NCBI RefSeq assembly: GCF_900168015.1
Contig: NZ_FUYR01000001.1
Span: forward strand, 1,300,943-1,364,942
Direction: 5' to 3'
Source of the DNA: Daejeonella lutea
GTDB lineage: Bacteria; Bacteroidota; Bacteroidia; Sphingobacteriales; Sphingobacteriaceae
Length of the DNA: 64,000 nt
Each line of letters begins with the position of its first letter. Position 1 is the stretch's first letter. Position numbers and translations under genes: made by a program. The notes under the pieces were generated by a model. The model was not told the DNA's origin and made no database searches. It worked only from the letters and a program-made list of their open reading frames with translations. Below, in pieces: positions 26,025 to 35,484 of this stretch.

Positions 26025-28196
26025 CTAAACCGAATGTGCTTTTTCGATCTCATCAATTTTGGCAATGGCCTTTTCATTAAGAACGCCATCCTTAACATAT
26101 TCTCTAAGAATTGGGATAATCTCGTATTTAACTCTGATACCGAAATCTTTTGGTACAAGCTCTCCAGTCCCCTTAACTTTCTTCTGAATAAAATAAGAAT
26201 GCCCTAACCATACATCTTTGGCTTCAAATTCCGGCGACAAATAGTCAGCCCTTATTAAAGGTAAAGACTTATCGCCCAGGTATTCATCGTGGTTTTTGAT
26301 AAACAATTCTGCAACTTGCTTAAATAAATCAGGAAAAAAGATCATCTCGTCCGTATCCTCTAGCTTTTCTGGAAGTATATCTACAAAAGCAAATCGCCGA
26401 CGTACCGCATAATCGATATGGCCCACGCTTCTGTCAGCGGTATTCATGGTACCAATAATATATAAGTTGGATGGGAGCACTAGGGAATTTTCATTTTCTA
26501 CTTCATACATACTCTCTACTTTATCACCCCGATATTCCAAGGCGTAAATCAACTCCCCAAGCACAGAGGATAGATTCGCTCTATTTATTTCGTCGATTAT
26601 AAGCACATAGTTTTTAAGTGGCTGTTTATCTTGTGTTTGATTGAAATTATGCTTCTCAAAAAACAATCTTAAAAGGGCCAAATAATAAGTAAACCTATAA
26701 TGTGCATGAACAGATAGTTCCTTTGGAATTCTGTTGTCATCAATCTGGAGTGTTCCGTTTAATACCGCAGCCAAAAGGATTTTGAAATCTTTGAAATTTA
26801 TTCTGGACGGAACACTCCAATCTTTTGCATATCTGAAACAATTCGGCTCAACGTCAAAAACCGTAATATTATTTGACAATGTAATTGGTTGATTTTCTAC
26901 ATGTATTCTAATTTCTTCCTTAAAATCCTCAAAATTTGAATCAACCCATAGACTTTTCTGAACTTTTGAATTATCGGTTTTACTAAGTTCTAAATTATTG
27001 AAGGCTTCATCGGCAAACTTTCCTAAGATTTTATTTACATTTTTATATTCAATTCGTTCACCTTTAGTTTCAGCTACGATACCTCTTACAAAATCTTCAT
27101 AAGTATACGACGGATGAAATTGAATTAATCTAAATTGAGGTGAATCCTCTATTTTTGTGCGATCTTCTTGTTGTTTAATATAAATGTATTTTGCGATGGC
27201 AGCACTGTATGAATCATTGCCCTTAGTAATTGCTCCTTCCTTATCCCAAACCTGATCATTGTAAGCTGTAATTATCTCGTTATATAAGGGGACATAACTA
27301 TTTTTAGATGAGGCTATAATGCTAATTCCTGAACTTCCGACTTTTTCAACTTCATATTCGATACGATCTTTGGCGCTTGGAAATTTAAGACCAGGTACCA
27401 TATAATTCTTTATAATTTCCTTTGTTAGAGTGAACGGAGGCATTTCATCGAGTAAAATGTCTTGCGCAATCATTTTAGCTAACCTAGTTTTACCCGTTCC
27501 AGGAGGTCCTTGCAAAATGATTTGTTTTTTGTATTTCAGTAAATTCAAAGTCTCTTTTAAAATCATACTTTTTGATGCTGGTATCGCTTTAATTTCATGT
27601 TCGTTCTCTAGATACTCCTTTACCTGCCAAGGTAAGGTGATTAAATCAATTGGGTTTGCACTTCCCGAACTAGTTTTAAAAAGATTACATATTTCAACAC
27701 TGTCTTTAAACCAGTTATATTGATAACGAGGAAGTTTGTTATCATCTTCTTTTATTAAGCTATGATACAAGTTTCTTAGATCTTCTTCTTTTACAATCGT
27801 ACACAACAGATTTGGTTGCAGGCCTGCAATCATTCTATAAGTTGCAGCTCTCCTATCTTGATTTGTATATTTTCTAATCTCTTTTTTTAATAATTCATAT
27901 TCAACAAATAATGGAACATCCTGGCTTTTTGCGATTCTTTCAATATGTGGTGCTATAGTATCCCAATTTTTTTTTATTTCATCCCTTTCTGATTTCGTGA
28001 AATAGCCCTGTTTGAGTGAAGAAACACATTGACCGTTCGACTTTTCAAAATATTCAAAAAAAGCCTCCTTATCCCACTTATCCCATGCTTGACCTGTACT
28101 TGCTTCCTTTATAAACATTGGAACAAACTTCTTGTAAGAGTTCAACCATCCATCCCAGACCTGAATGTTATTTATAATTTTTTTAAGCGATTCCAT
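26025..28196 (-). CDS. mcrB: McrB, GTPase/AAA+ motor of an McrBC restriction system
   Basis: A 723-residue protein with an AAA+ motor of the McrB type. Walker A is LQGPPGTGKTRLAK near residue 230, followed by an insert; Walker B and the McrB signature read VLIIDEINRANLSSVLGELI, then YIIGTMNTADRSVGHIDYAV and RRRFAFVDI. McrB uses GTP to translocate. The first 200 residues, where McrB carries its DNA-recognition domain, do not look like the E. coli DUF3578 domain, so the target modification may differ. Its start overlaps the end of the HEPN-candidate gene by 14 nt. Confidence 0.92.
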   Translation of the reverse strand: MESLKKIINNIQVWDGWLNSYKKFVPMFIKEASTGQAWDKWDKEAFFEYFEKSNGQCVSSLKQGYFTKSERDEIKKNWDTIAPHIERIAKSQDVPLFVEYELLKKEIRKYTNQDRRAATYRMIAGLQPNLLCTIVKEEDLRNLYHSLIKEDDNKLPRYQYNWFKDSVEICNLFKTSSGSANPIDLITLPWQVKEYLENEHEIKAIPASKSMILKETLNLLKYKKQIILQGPPGTGKTRLAKMIAQDILLDEMPPFTLTKEIIKNYMVPGLKFPSAKDRIEYEVEKVGSSGISIIASSKNSYVPLYNEIITAYNDQVWDKEGAITKGNDSYSAAIAKYIYIKQQEDRTKIEDSPQFRLIQFHPSYTYEDFVRGIVAETKGERIEYKNVNKILGKFADEAFNNLELSKTDNSKVQKSLWVDSNFEDFKEEIRIHVENQPITLSNNITVFDVEPNCFRYAKDWSVPSRINFKDFKILLAAVLNGTLQIDDNRIPKELSVHAHYRFTYYLALLRLFFEKHNFNQTQDKQPLKNYVLIIDEINRANLSSVLGELIYALEYRGDKVESMYEVENENSLVLPSNLYIIGTMNTADRSVGHIDYAVRRRFAFVDILPEKLEDTDEMIFFPDLFKQVAELFIKNHDEYLGDKSLPLIRADYLSPEFEAKDVWLGHSYFIQKKVKGTGELVPKDFGIRVKYEIIPILREYVKDGVLNEKAIAKIDEIEKAHSV

Positions 28197-28899
28197 TCCC
28201 CACCTCCTTAATCATCGCCAGTTTCCCTTCCAATACTTCTATCAGGTTCACCAAATTATCTATTTCTCCAACTATATATTTGTTATGCGATAAGAGCAAT
28301 TCAGGGAATGCTAATAAATCTATTTGATTTTCACCTTCGTAAGCTTCTCGGAAAAAATCCTGCATAATCAAAGAATTATTGTGAGTAAACTCATTTCTAT
28401 TTAATTTATCCAATTCTAGTTTTACGTCTTTTATCCAAACGTAATATTGATTTTGTAACAATTCAGGGTAATCAATAAAAAGTTGGTCAACAACTGCCTG
28501 GAAATATACACGCTTAAGGTCTTTCGGATTTTTTAAATATGTGTTTAAAACTAAACCTACCCTGTTCCAATACGCATAGATACTATGGATAGTAGATTCA
28601 ATCATAAAGGTATATCTGTGATTATAGATATTTGGTCGTCCTCTTTTGTGACTTATTTTTTCTCTAAGTAAAAAGCAATTCGCTAAACCGAAATGCAATT
28701 GGCTACTCAAGCCTTGTATTTCATAAAGAAAGTGATACCGGTGTTCATCAAATAGTTTAGGAAAAAAACTGGAATTTGCTAACCGAGGCCAATAATCTTT
28801 TTCATCATAAAAATTTTGAGTTGATATTAAGTTTCTGATACCATATTGCTCAGAGACCGATGAGATTGCATCGTCACGACTGTCGTAGAATTCTTCCAT
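28183..28899 (-). CDS. HEPN-domain candidate (Cthe_2314-like)
   Basis: A 238-residue all-helical protein. Near its C-terminus RNEFTH (R-x4-H) fits the HEPN ribonuclease signature R-x(4-6)-H, placed after a long helix (IKDVKLELDKLN) as in HEPN folds; a helix with YRHTFMIESTIHSIYAYWNR-like character precedes it. The ATG at 28899 was preferred over a TTG at 28908. It lies inside the hsd-mcrBC run, with its end overlapping mcrB, so it is co-expressed with both restriction systems. HEPN proteins are often RNases in defence. The family call is moderate. Confidence 0.5.
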   Translation of the reverse strand: MEEFYDSRDDAISSVSEQYGIRNLISTQNFYDEKDYWPRLANSSFFPKLFDEHRYHFLYEIQGLSSQLHFGLANCFLLREKISHKRGRPNIYNHRYTFMIESTIHSIYAYWNRVGLVLNTYLKNPKDLKRVYFQAVVDQLFIDYPELLQNQYYVWIKDVKLELDKLNRNEFTHNNSLIMQDFFREAYEGENQIDLLAFPELLLSHNKYIVGEIDNLVNLIEVLEGKLAMIKEVGNGIA

Positions 28900-28904
28900 A
28901 ATCC

Positions 28905-29213
28905 TCAATCTACATTTGTCAACAAACCCAAATACAACAACAAGCCCAACGCTGGAGAATGCGTCCGAGGAACATAGGGGTTGAAATTCGCTGTTTGAAA
29001 ATCATTCAGTTCCAAATAAGCTTGATGTACGCCTTTTAGGTCCATTTTCCATTGCTCTCCCGAAGACTTGCGAACAAAGTTCATTGTTGAGTCATCGATG
29101 CTTATCACATCATAAAACTCACCTGTTAAGCTTTTGAAGCTGGTTGCCGATTCAGCTAAATTGTAGAAGTCTTGATAAGAAATTACAGGTTGTGTTTTTT
29201 TATATTTCATCAT
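28905..29213 (-). CDS. Small hypothetical protein between hsdS and the HEPN candidate
   Basis: About 102 residues starting at one of three closely spaced ATGs (29222, 29213 or 29210), all inside or next to the end of hsdS. The sequence (SYQDFYNLAESATSF, EFYDVISIDDSTMNFVRKSSGEQWKMDL) suggests a small alpha/beta protein. It ends 5 nt before the start of the HEPN candidate, so it could be its partner or antitoxin. No known domain was recognised. Confidence 0.6.
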   Translation of the reverse strand: MMKYKKTQPVISYQDFYNLAESATSFKSLTGEFYDVISIDDSTMNFVRKSSGEQWKMDLKGVHQAYLELNDFQTANFNPYVPRTHSPALGLLLYLGLLTNVD

Positions 29214-30597
29214 TACAGACATTATACGATACAGGATCTTCCGCAACCATCCCCAATTCCCTCACAACTTCTTCATCCGCCCCAGCAACCTTAACTTGCC
29301 CATTCATTAACATGGGCAATAACCAATCTCTTAAGGAGGCTAATTGTTGGTTTTGTTTTAAATTAGATTGTTTCTTATTTTCTAATGATTGAACATAACT
29401 ATAGTAATTTTCTGCAATATCTTTAGCTGGTTTCACAATACGATATGTATCCATAAAAGAGTCGTAAAGGAAATTTTTGATACCACTTGTTTTACCTTCA
29501 AAACTGAAAAAAACATTAGCATTGTAAAGCCTTTTCCATTCTTGTAGAAAATTGAACACGTATTTTTCGTCTTTCAAAGAAATGGCTTTGCAAAAATTTG
29601 AACAAATAACATTTGATTCAAATCTCTCAAATGTAGCTTCTGTCAATAGGGCAATTCTGCCGGTAGATTGTACTGGACTACCACCAGAAATCTCAATTAT
29701 AAAATCGTTTGGTCGTAAAGTTTTTGACAAATTACTTTTAAGGATATATCTTTCAGGTGCTTTTACTTCTCCTTTACCATTCAAGCCGTTAATATCAGCA
29801 CCGCGAACACAATAAACACGCTCAGTGTAATTTCCTTCAATTTCTTCTCTCCCCCAATCTCCGGTTTTTGTTTTTGCTACCCAATCATTAAATACTGAAA
29901 CCTCCCAACCCTTCGGTATATCCCTCTTCAAAACCTCGTTATAAATCATTTCGCCACCAGATGATTTATAAGGTTTGTTATCTACATCGGGGAAATCAAA
30001 CTGAACAAACCAATAATCATAAAGCGTTTTGGCCATGGCCTCTAACTCGGCATTTATTTTACTGTTTAGCTCTATTTTATCGTCTAATGCGGAGAGAACG
30101 GATGCGATTTTTTGTTGGGAAAGTAAATCTCGTTTTTTTACTTTGATGTTCTCAAAGGCTGTATCAAATAGCAAATTTTTTATTCCTGATGTTTTACTTT
30201 CAAAATTGAAGAATATGTTTGAATTGTAAATGTTCTTTAGTAAGTAATAATAATATTTTGAGTTTTGGTCGACTTTAATCCTTAAACCCCTGCAAAAATT
30301 TGAACAAATTAAACGCTTGTCGTCGTTAGATATAAAAGCAACACGACCAGTTGACTGACTAGGACTTCCTCCCGATATTTCAATAACTAAATCACCGTTC
30401 CTCAATAAACCTTTTAATTTACTTTCATGAATGAATCTCTTTGGCAATTTATGATATACACCTAAGTTAACATCGTTGATATCTGCACCTCTAATGCAAT
30501 AAACCAGATTATTATTATATAATATTTCTTCCGGCTTACCCCAATCTCCAGATATTTGTTCATCAATGAACGACTTTAAATTCATTTCGCTAGCCAT
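29200..30597 (-). CDS. hsdS: Type I restriction-modification specificity subunit HsdS
   Basis: A 465-residue S subunit with two target recognition domains separated by a conserved helix (KIELNSKINAELEAMAKTLY, near 175-200). Unusually, both domains are very alike. The first has VYCIRGADIND, IEISGGSPSQSTGR and SKTSGIKNLLFD; the second has VYCVRGADING, IEISGGSPVQSTGR and GKTSGIKNFLYD. Each starts with DWG plus a short acidic loop. HsdS binds two HsdM copies and sets the DNA sequence for the R-M complex. The similar domains predict two similar half-sites. The start overlaps the end of hsdM by 8 nt. Confidence 0.95.
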   Translation of the reverse strand: MASEMNLKSFIDEQISGDWGKPEEILYNNNLVYCIRGADINDVNLGVYHKLPKRFIHESKLKGLLRNGDLVIEISGGSPSQSTGRVAFISNDDKRLICSNFCRGLRIKVDQNSKYYYYLLKNIYNSNIFFNFESKTSGIKNLLFDTAFENIKVKKRDLLSQQKIASVLSALDDKIELNSKINAELEAMAKTLYDYWFVQFDFPDVDNKPYKSSGGEMIYNEVLKRDIPKGWEVSVFNDWVAKTKTGDWGREEIEGNYTERVYCVRGADINGLNGKGEVKAPERYILKSNLSKTLRPNDFIIEISGGSPVQSTGRIALLTEATFERFESNVICSNFCKAISLKDEKYVFNFLQEWKRLYNANVFFSFEGKTSGIKNFLYDSFMDTYRIVKPAKDIAENYYSYVQSLENKKQSNLKQNQQLASLRDWLLPMLMNGQVKVAGADEEVVRELGMVAEDPVSYNVCNDEI

Positions 30598-32206
30598 ATC
30601 TCAACCCTTTCAATTGCTTCTGAATTTCAACATCCAAAGCATTTCCCTCATCAAAAAGAGCGCTCAATCCATTCTCAAAACCCTCCATCTTCTCTTTAAA
30701 CTCCACCGCGGTAATATCTACATAATCAATCTTCACCTCAAAGTACTGCCCGGCCGAGAAAGAATAGTTTCTCGCTTTAATTTCTTCAACTGAAACTACC
30801 ACGCTAAAATTATCCTCCGCTACTTTCTGATTCATCGCATCAATAATTCGTTGCTCTTCTAGGGGACTTAGTACGGTTCGTTGGTTTTTGCCTTCTTTAA
30901 TGGTATCGCCCAGTTTACTGGCATCAACTAACACGATATGCTCGGCATCGGCCCGGTTATCTAAAAATAACACGCTTACATTGGTACCGGTACTGGCAAA
31001 AATATTACTGGGCATACTTACCACACCGCGTAGCAGTTTACGCTCGACCATGGCTTCGCGTATTTTACGTTCAATGCCGCTTTGAGCAGTAATAAAACCG
31101 GTGGGTACTACAATCGCCCCTTTACCTTTTGCACTTAAGCTGTACATAATATGCTGGATAAATAGCAGATAAATGGACATGCTCTCTTTTTTGGCTTTCG
31201 GGATATTGGGTATGCCGGCAAAGAATCGGGTTTTGTTAATGTCCTTATCAAGAGCAACACTAAAATCAGAAAAATCGAGCTTAAAGGGTGGGTTGGAGAC
31301 GATATAATCAAATTTATCTTCCCGGTAATAAGGTTCTAAAATTGTATTGCTCTTAATAATATGCGGAATGCTATGGCTTAAATTATTCAGCACCAAATTT
31401 AAGCGCAACATATTGCTGGATTTTTGCGAGATATCTTCACTGTAAATACTGCAATTATCTTCACCAATGGCATGAGCGATATTCATAAGCAGAGTTCCCG
31501 AACCGGCACTGGGGTCATAAACTTTTACACCTTTTGGCTTATCGTTTACCATGATCGAAGCCATAATCCGAGCAACGGCATGGGGCGTATAGTATTCGGC
31601 ATATTTACCGCCGCTATCGGTATTGTAATCTTTAATCAGGTATTCAAAAATGGTGGCAAAGAAATCGTATTTCTCGCCAAACATTCCTTCAAAACTAAAC
31701 TCAAATAACTTACTAATGAGAGCCTTGCAAAAAGCATCACGCTGAGAAGAATCGCTGATAAACTGACTCAGCTCATCAAACATTTTATCTTTTGCGCCAC
31801 TTGCTGATTTTACAGAATAAATCTCTGCATTGTTGATGCTGATTTCTCGTAATGTATCATCAAACAGCTTAGCAAAATCGCTGCTGTTTTGCTTATTGTG
31901 TAAATAAGTAATGGTTTGATGCGGATATAATTGTGGCGTATTGGCATTAATAAAAGCTAAAAGAAAGTTGTATTGTTCGTCGTCCAGCGCTTCTAATGCT
32001 TCCTGAAAGTTATCTGCCTGTGCTAATTTAAATTGTTCGATGGTTTTGGCTTCGTAGGCAAACTTATCGTTCATAAACTTATACAGAAATACCTGTGTAA
32101 TAATTTTGAACTCATTGCCATCATTACCTAATCCATAATTGGCACAAACGCTTTTTAAGCTATCAATCAGCTGTTTGGTTTTATTGATAAAAGTTAAATC
32201 GGTCAT
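30590..32206 (-). CDS. hsdM: Type I restriction-modification methylase subunit HsdM
   Basis: A 538-residue N6-adenine methylase. It has the HsdM N-terminal helical domain (FINKTKQLIDSLKSVCANYG), the SAM-binding motif VYDPSAGSGTLLMNIAHA near residue 220 and catalytic motif IV IVSNPPFKLDF near 303. It methylates the recognition site set by HsdS and forms the M2S core. It starts 5 nt after hsdR. Confidence 0.96.
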   Translation of the reverse strand: MTDLTFINKTKQLIDSLKSVCANYGLGNDGNEFKIITQVFLYKFMNDKFAYEAKTIEQFKLAQADNFQEALEALDDEQYNFLLAFINANTPQLYPHQTITYLHNKQNSSDFAKLFDDTLREISINNAEIYSVKSASGAKDKMFDELSQFISDSSQRDAFCKALISKLFEFSFEGMFGEKYDFFATIFEYLIKDYNTDSGGKYAEYYTPHAVARIMASIMVNDKPKGVKVYDPSAGSGTLLMNIAHAIGEDNCSIYSEDISQKSSNMLRLNLVLNNLSHSIPHIIKSNTILEPYYREDKFDYIVSNPPFKLDFSDFSVALDKDINKTRFFAGIPNIPKAKKESMSIYLLFIQHIMYSLSAKGKGAIVVPTGFITAQSGIERKIREAMVERKLLRGVVSMPSNIFASTGTNVSVLFLDNRADAEHIVLVDASKLGDTIKEGKNQRTVLSPLEEQRIIDAMNQKVAEDNFSVVVSVEEIKARNYSFSAGQYFEVKIDYVDITAVEFKEKMEGFENGLSALFDEGNALDVEIQKQLKGLRYG

Positions 32207-32211
32207 TTATT

Positions 32212-35200
32212 TTATAAGTAACTGTTATACTCATGCAAGTATTCGCCTGCAATAAGGGTGTTGATGCTTTTTGTGGTATGATAATCTAATTTGATGCTCT
32301 GGTTCTTTACAAACTCATTAGCGACTAAATTAAGCAGATACCGGTTAAAAAAAGCTTCGTTATCTAAGATGTTCTTATTATTGATTAATTGTTCGTCTGT
32401 TTGGTACTTTACATTCATTAAAGCCTGGTGCAACTGAATTTCTTTGGCGGAAATCCCCTTGTTTTCTACCAAACGTTTGTGCAATCGGGCGTATTTTTCG
32501 TCCTGTTCGTATTTCGCTTTGAGCAGGTTATTTTTCCGGTTCAGCTCTGTAACCCTATCATATATCGATTGCAGGAGCAGGATATTATCCCGCATATCCT
32601 CCTGATCCACCTCTCCCAGGTTTTTCTTTTTAAAGATACGTTCCAACTCCTCCCTTAATGACACAAATTCAGGGTCTTTTTGGTCGAAGTTAAAAAGAAG
32701 GGCTTCTCGGGTACGTTTCAGTTGTCCGCGGAGTTGATCAGCTAGAATCAATTCTTCTTCAGATACTTTGGTAAACAAGAATATCACATCTTCCAAAGCC
32801 GCATTTAATAAATTGCTGGTCTCGGCATCGCTGTTGATACTATCAATTAGGTTCAGCTTATCCAGTTGTGCCTGTGCTACATTTAAGAGTTGGTTCAGCT
32901 TGAAGAAGTCTAATTTGTCTAACTGCTCATCCAGACCTTTTAAGCGGATAATATTTTTGAGTTCTTTGGCATTGCTCAATACTTTGATCAGCTCCAGTAA
33001 TTCCTTCTTCTCCTTAATCTGGCTTACCTGCTGACTAAATATTTCGGCATTAATGGCATCGTAATGGAAAAGCTTCTCTTTAATTTCATGAATTTCGGCA
33101 TCAATTTCTTCTGCCGATTTGAAGAGATTGGTATAGTTGAGCATTTCATCGCCCAGCTCTCCCTGCAGTTCTTTAAAATAATTATCGTTGGTGTCTCTAA
33201 AAGCACTGGTGATATCGGCAAAATCAACCACATAGCCGTATTTGTATTTTTTATAGGGCCGGTTTACACGGGTTAAAGTTTGTAATAGATTATGGTCTTT
33301 TACCACACGTGCTAAGTATAACTTCTTTAAACGTTTGGCATCAAAACCTGTTAATAACATATTGAAAACGAACAAGATATCAATGTCTCCAGCTTTAAAA
33401 GCTTTGACCTGTTCTTTACGATCATCTTTAGAATTGGTATCGTGTAAAATCAGTGCTCCTTTAAGTACTTGATTCTCCTTACCATACTTTTCTGAAGGTT
33501 CTGCAGTCATCCCTAAAGATTGAACTTCCTGTACCCCGTACAGTTCGTCGAAATAGTCGAACAGGGTTTTGGCCTGCTCGCTGGTATCGCAAACCACCAT
33601 GCCGCCAAGGCTATTATCACTTTCGGTTTTTCTAAACTGAATGAGATCCTTTACAATATAATCCAGCATGGGTCGCACAAACTTGGGATGTGCAAAGACT
33701 TTGCTCTTCGGAATATCACCCTGTACTAATTTAATTTGATCCAGCACCTCCTTCATCTGCATTTTATAGGTGGTATCGATCCCTTCGCGAATCAAACGCA
33801 GGGTATAGCCATCGGCGATGGACATATTGTAATAATACTTGTGAATATAATTGCCAAATAGAACCTTGCTATCAAAGTCTTTGGCTACCTCGCGTAATAA
33901 AGGGGTCCCGGTAAGGGCAATCTTTATAGCGCTTTCATCTGAACGTAGCAGATTAACCAATGCCGTTCCTTTCGGATTATAACCCCGGTGTGCTTCGTCC
34001 ACGAAATAAATCCGCTGGATATTGATATCGTAAGCTAAATCTTTTATCGCAACGGTTTCCTCGGTAAACTTTTGGATGTTAACTACCGAAATTTCGCGAT
34101 CACCCGAGCTATTGTGGACAACACTTACTTTTTTAATGTCTTCTAGAAATTCTGTCCGTGAATTTACCCGGTTGACCACTAACCCTCTATTAGCAAACTC
34201 TGTACTGGCCTGATTCGCCAAATCAATTCGGTCTACGATAAAGTAGAACTTGGCTATGACATTACGCTTTTGGAAATAGTCGGTTAAAAACTTTACGTTA
34301 TAATAGGCCAAAGCCGTTTTGCCGCTGCCCTGTGTATGCCAGATAATTCCTTTTTTTACACCTTCATTCAATTTACGCTCAATGGCCTTTGTGGCAAACA
34401 ATTGCGGGTAACGCATGATATGCTTAAGCGTAACAATCTTACCCTTTATTTCTTCATCCACATAAGTGAGTGCATATTTCAGGATGAAGGCGAGCCTATC
34501 TTTGCTCAATAATGAAGTTAGGATGGTATTGGTTGGGGTATTATAATGTTTATTGGTAATAAACTCCGGCGAATGCTTAATGGCTGTGATGTTGTTGTCC
34601 TTTAAAATAAGATTTTCTTGCTCATCGCTTTCAGACGCCAGCAAATGTGTGAGGTTTAGATTTTCTTCTTCTCTAAAATAGTTGAATTGCAAATCAGAAT
34701 AGGCCGATGTGGCATAATAAGCACCTTGCAACGGCTCTATTACCCCATCTTCATAAGGCATGTTATTAGAAAACAACATCATCTGGGTGATGTTGGCAAA
34801 ACGCTTAAACTTTTTGTTTTTATAGCGGTCGTTAATTCGTTTACGCTCTGCTAAAACGCCATCTTTATTATTAGGTTTCTTTACCTCAATAAATACCAGG
34901 GGCATTCCGTTTATTAACACGGTAATATCAGGTCTGAATTCTTCTTCTCCGTTTTTACAGGTTAATTCTGTAGTGACATGAAAGCTGTTCACGTTGAAAT
35001 TTTCGAAATCTATCAGCTTGATTCCTGAAGTTGCGGTAAGTCTTTTATAAAACTCTTTACCTAAATCATCAAAATCGAGTTTTAAAGTAAGCTCGTCTAA
35101 TAATCGGCCAATCTCTTCTATTTCAATGCCTTTATTAATTCTACTGATGCTCTGCTTAAATAATTCTGGAAAAATATTACTTTCTTCTTGCCGAAGCTGT

Positions 35201-35286
35201 TCTTTTCTAGGAATATAAGTATAACCCAATCGAACCAAATGTAGTAAAGCCGGGATTTTAACACGGGAGTCTTCATTAAATGCCAT
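32212..35286 (-). CDS. hsdR: Type I restriction endonuclease subunit HsdR
   Basis: A 1024-residue motor and nuclease subunit. The N-terminal PD-(D/E)XK nuclease reads FRPDITVLINGMPLVFIEVKKPN (about 117-139). The SF2 motor follows, with Walker A IIWHTQGSGKTALAYYNVKFL near 313-333, DEAH box IYFVDEAHRGYNP near 425, motif III ALTGTPLL, and motif VI TLTRVNRPYKKYKYGYVVDF near 660. A helical C-terminal domain contacts the methylase core. It is the first gene of the run hsdR-hsdM-hsdS-small gene-HEPN candidate-mcrB-mcrC. Confidence 0.96.
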   Translation of the reverse strand: MAFNEDSRVKIPALLHLVRLGYTYIPRKEQLRQEESNIFPELFKQSISRINKGIEIEEIGRLLDELTLKLDFDDLGKEFYKRLTATSGIKLIDFENFNVNSFHVTTELTCKNGEEEFRPDITVLINGMPLVFIEVKKPNNKDGVLAERKRINDRYKNKKFKRFANITQMMLFSNNMPYEDGVIEPLQGAYYATSAYSDLQFNYFREEENLNLTHLLASESDEQENLILKDNNITAIKHSPEFITNKHYNTPTNTILTSLLSKDRLAFILKYALTYVDEEIKGKIVTLKHIMRYPQLFATKAIERKLNEGVKKGIIWHTQGSGKTALAYYNVKFLTDYFQKRNVIAKFYFIVDRIDLANQASTEFANRGLVVNRVNSRTEFLEDIKKVSVVHNSSGDREISVVNIQKFTEETVAIKDLAYDINIQRIYFVDEAHRGYNPKGTALVNLLRSDESAIKIALTGTPLLREVAKDFDSKVLFGNYIHKYYYNMSIADGYTLRLIREGIDTTYKMQMKEVLDQIKLVQGDIPKSKVFAHPKFVRPMLDYIVKDLIQFRKTESDNSLGGMVVCDTSEQAKTLFDYFDELYGVQEVQSLGMTAEPSEKYGKENQVLKGALILHDTNSKDDRKEQVKAFKAGDIDILFVFNMLLTGFDAKRLKKLYLARVVKDHNLLQTLTRVNRPYKKYKYGYVVDFADITSAFRDTNDNYFKELQGELGDEMLNYTNLFKSAEEIDAEIHEIKEKLFHYDAINAEIFSQQVSQIKEKKELLELIKVLSNAKELKNIIRLKGLDEQLDKLDFFKLNQLLNVAQAQLDKLNLIDSINSDAETSNLLNAALEDVIFLFTKVSEEELILADQLRGQLKRTREALLFNFDQKDPEFVSLREELERIFKKKNLGEVDQEDMRDNILLLQSIYDRVTELNRKNNLLKAKYEQDEKYARLHKRLVENKGISAKEIQLHQALMNVKYQTDEQLINNKNILDNEAFFNRYLLNLVANEFVKNQSIKLDYHTTKSINTLIAGEYLHEYNSYL

Positions 35287-35484
35287 TACAAAATCCCCTT
35301 ATATTTTCGCTAAGATTTTTTTTAACTGTTCGATTATGACAGTTTTGAAGATTTCGGGAAGTTTGATTAGACATTTAAATAGAAGTTAACTATGCTGGTT
35401 ACAGCCTTAAATGTATATTTTTCTTTTGGACTTTGATAATCTGAACTCGGAAAGTAGTGCATCCCAGTAGCATCAAATAAATAT

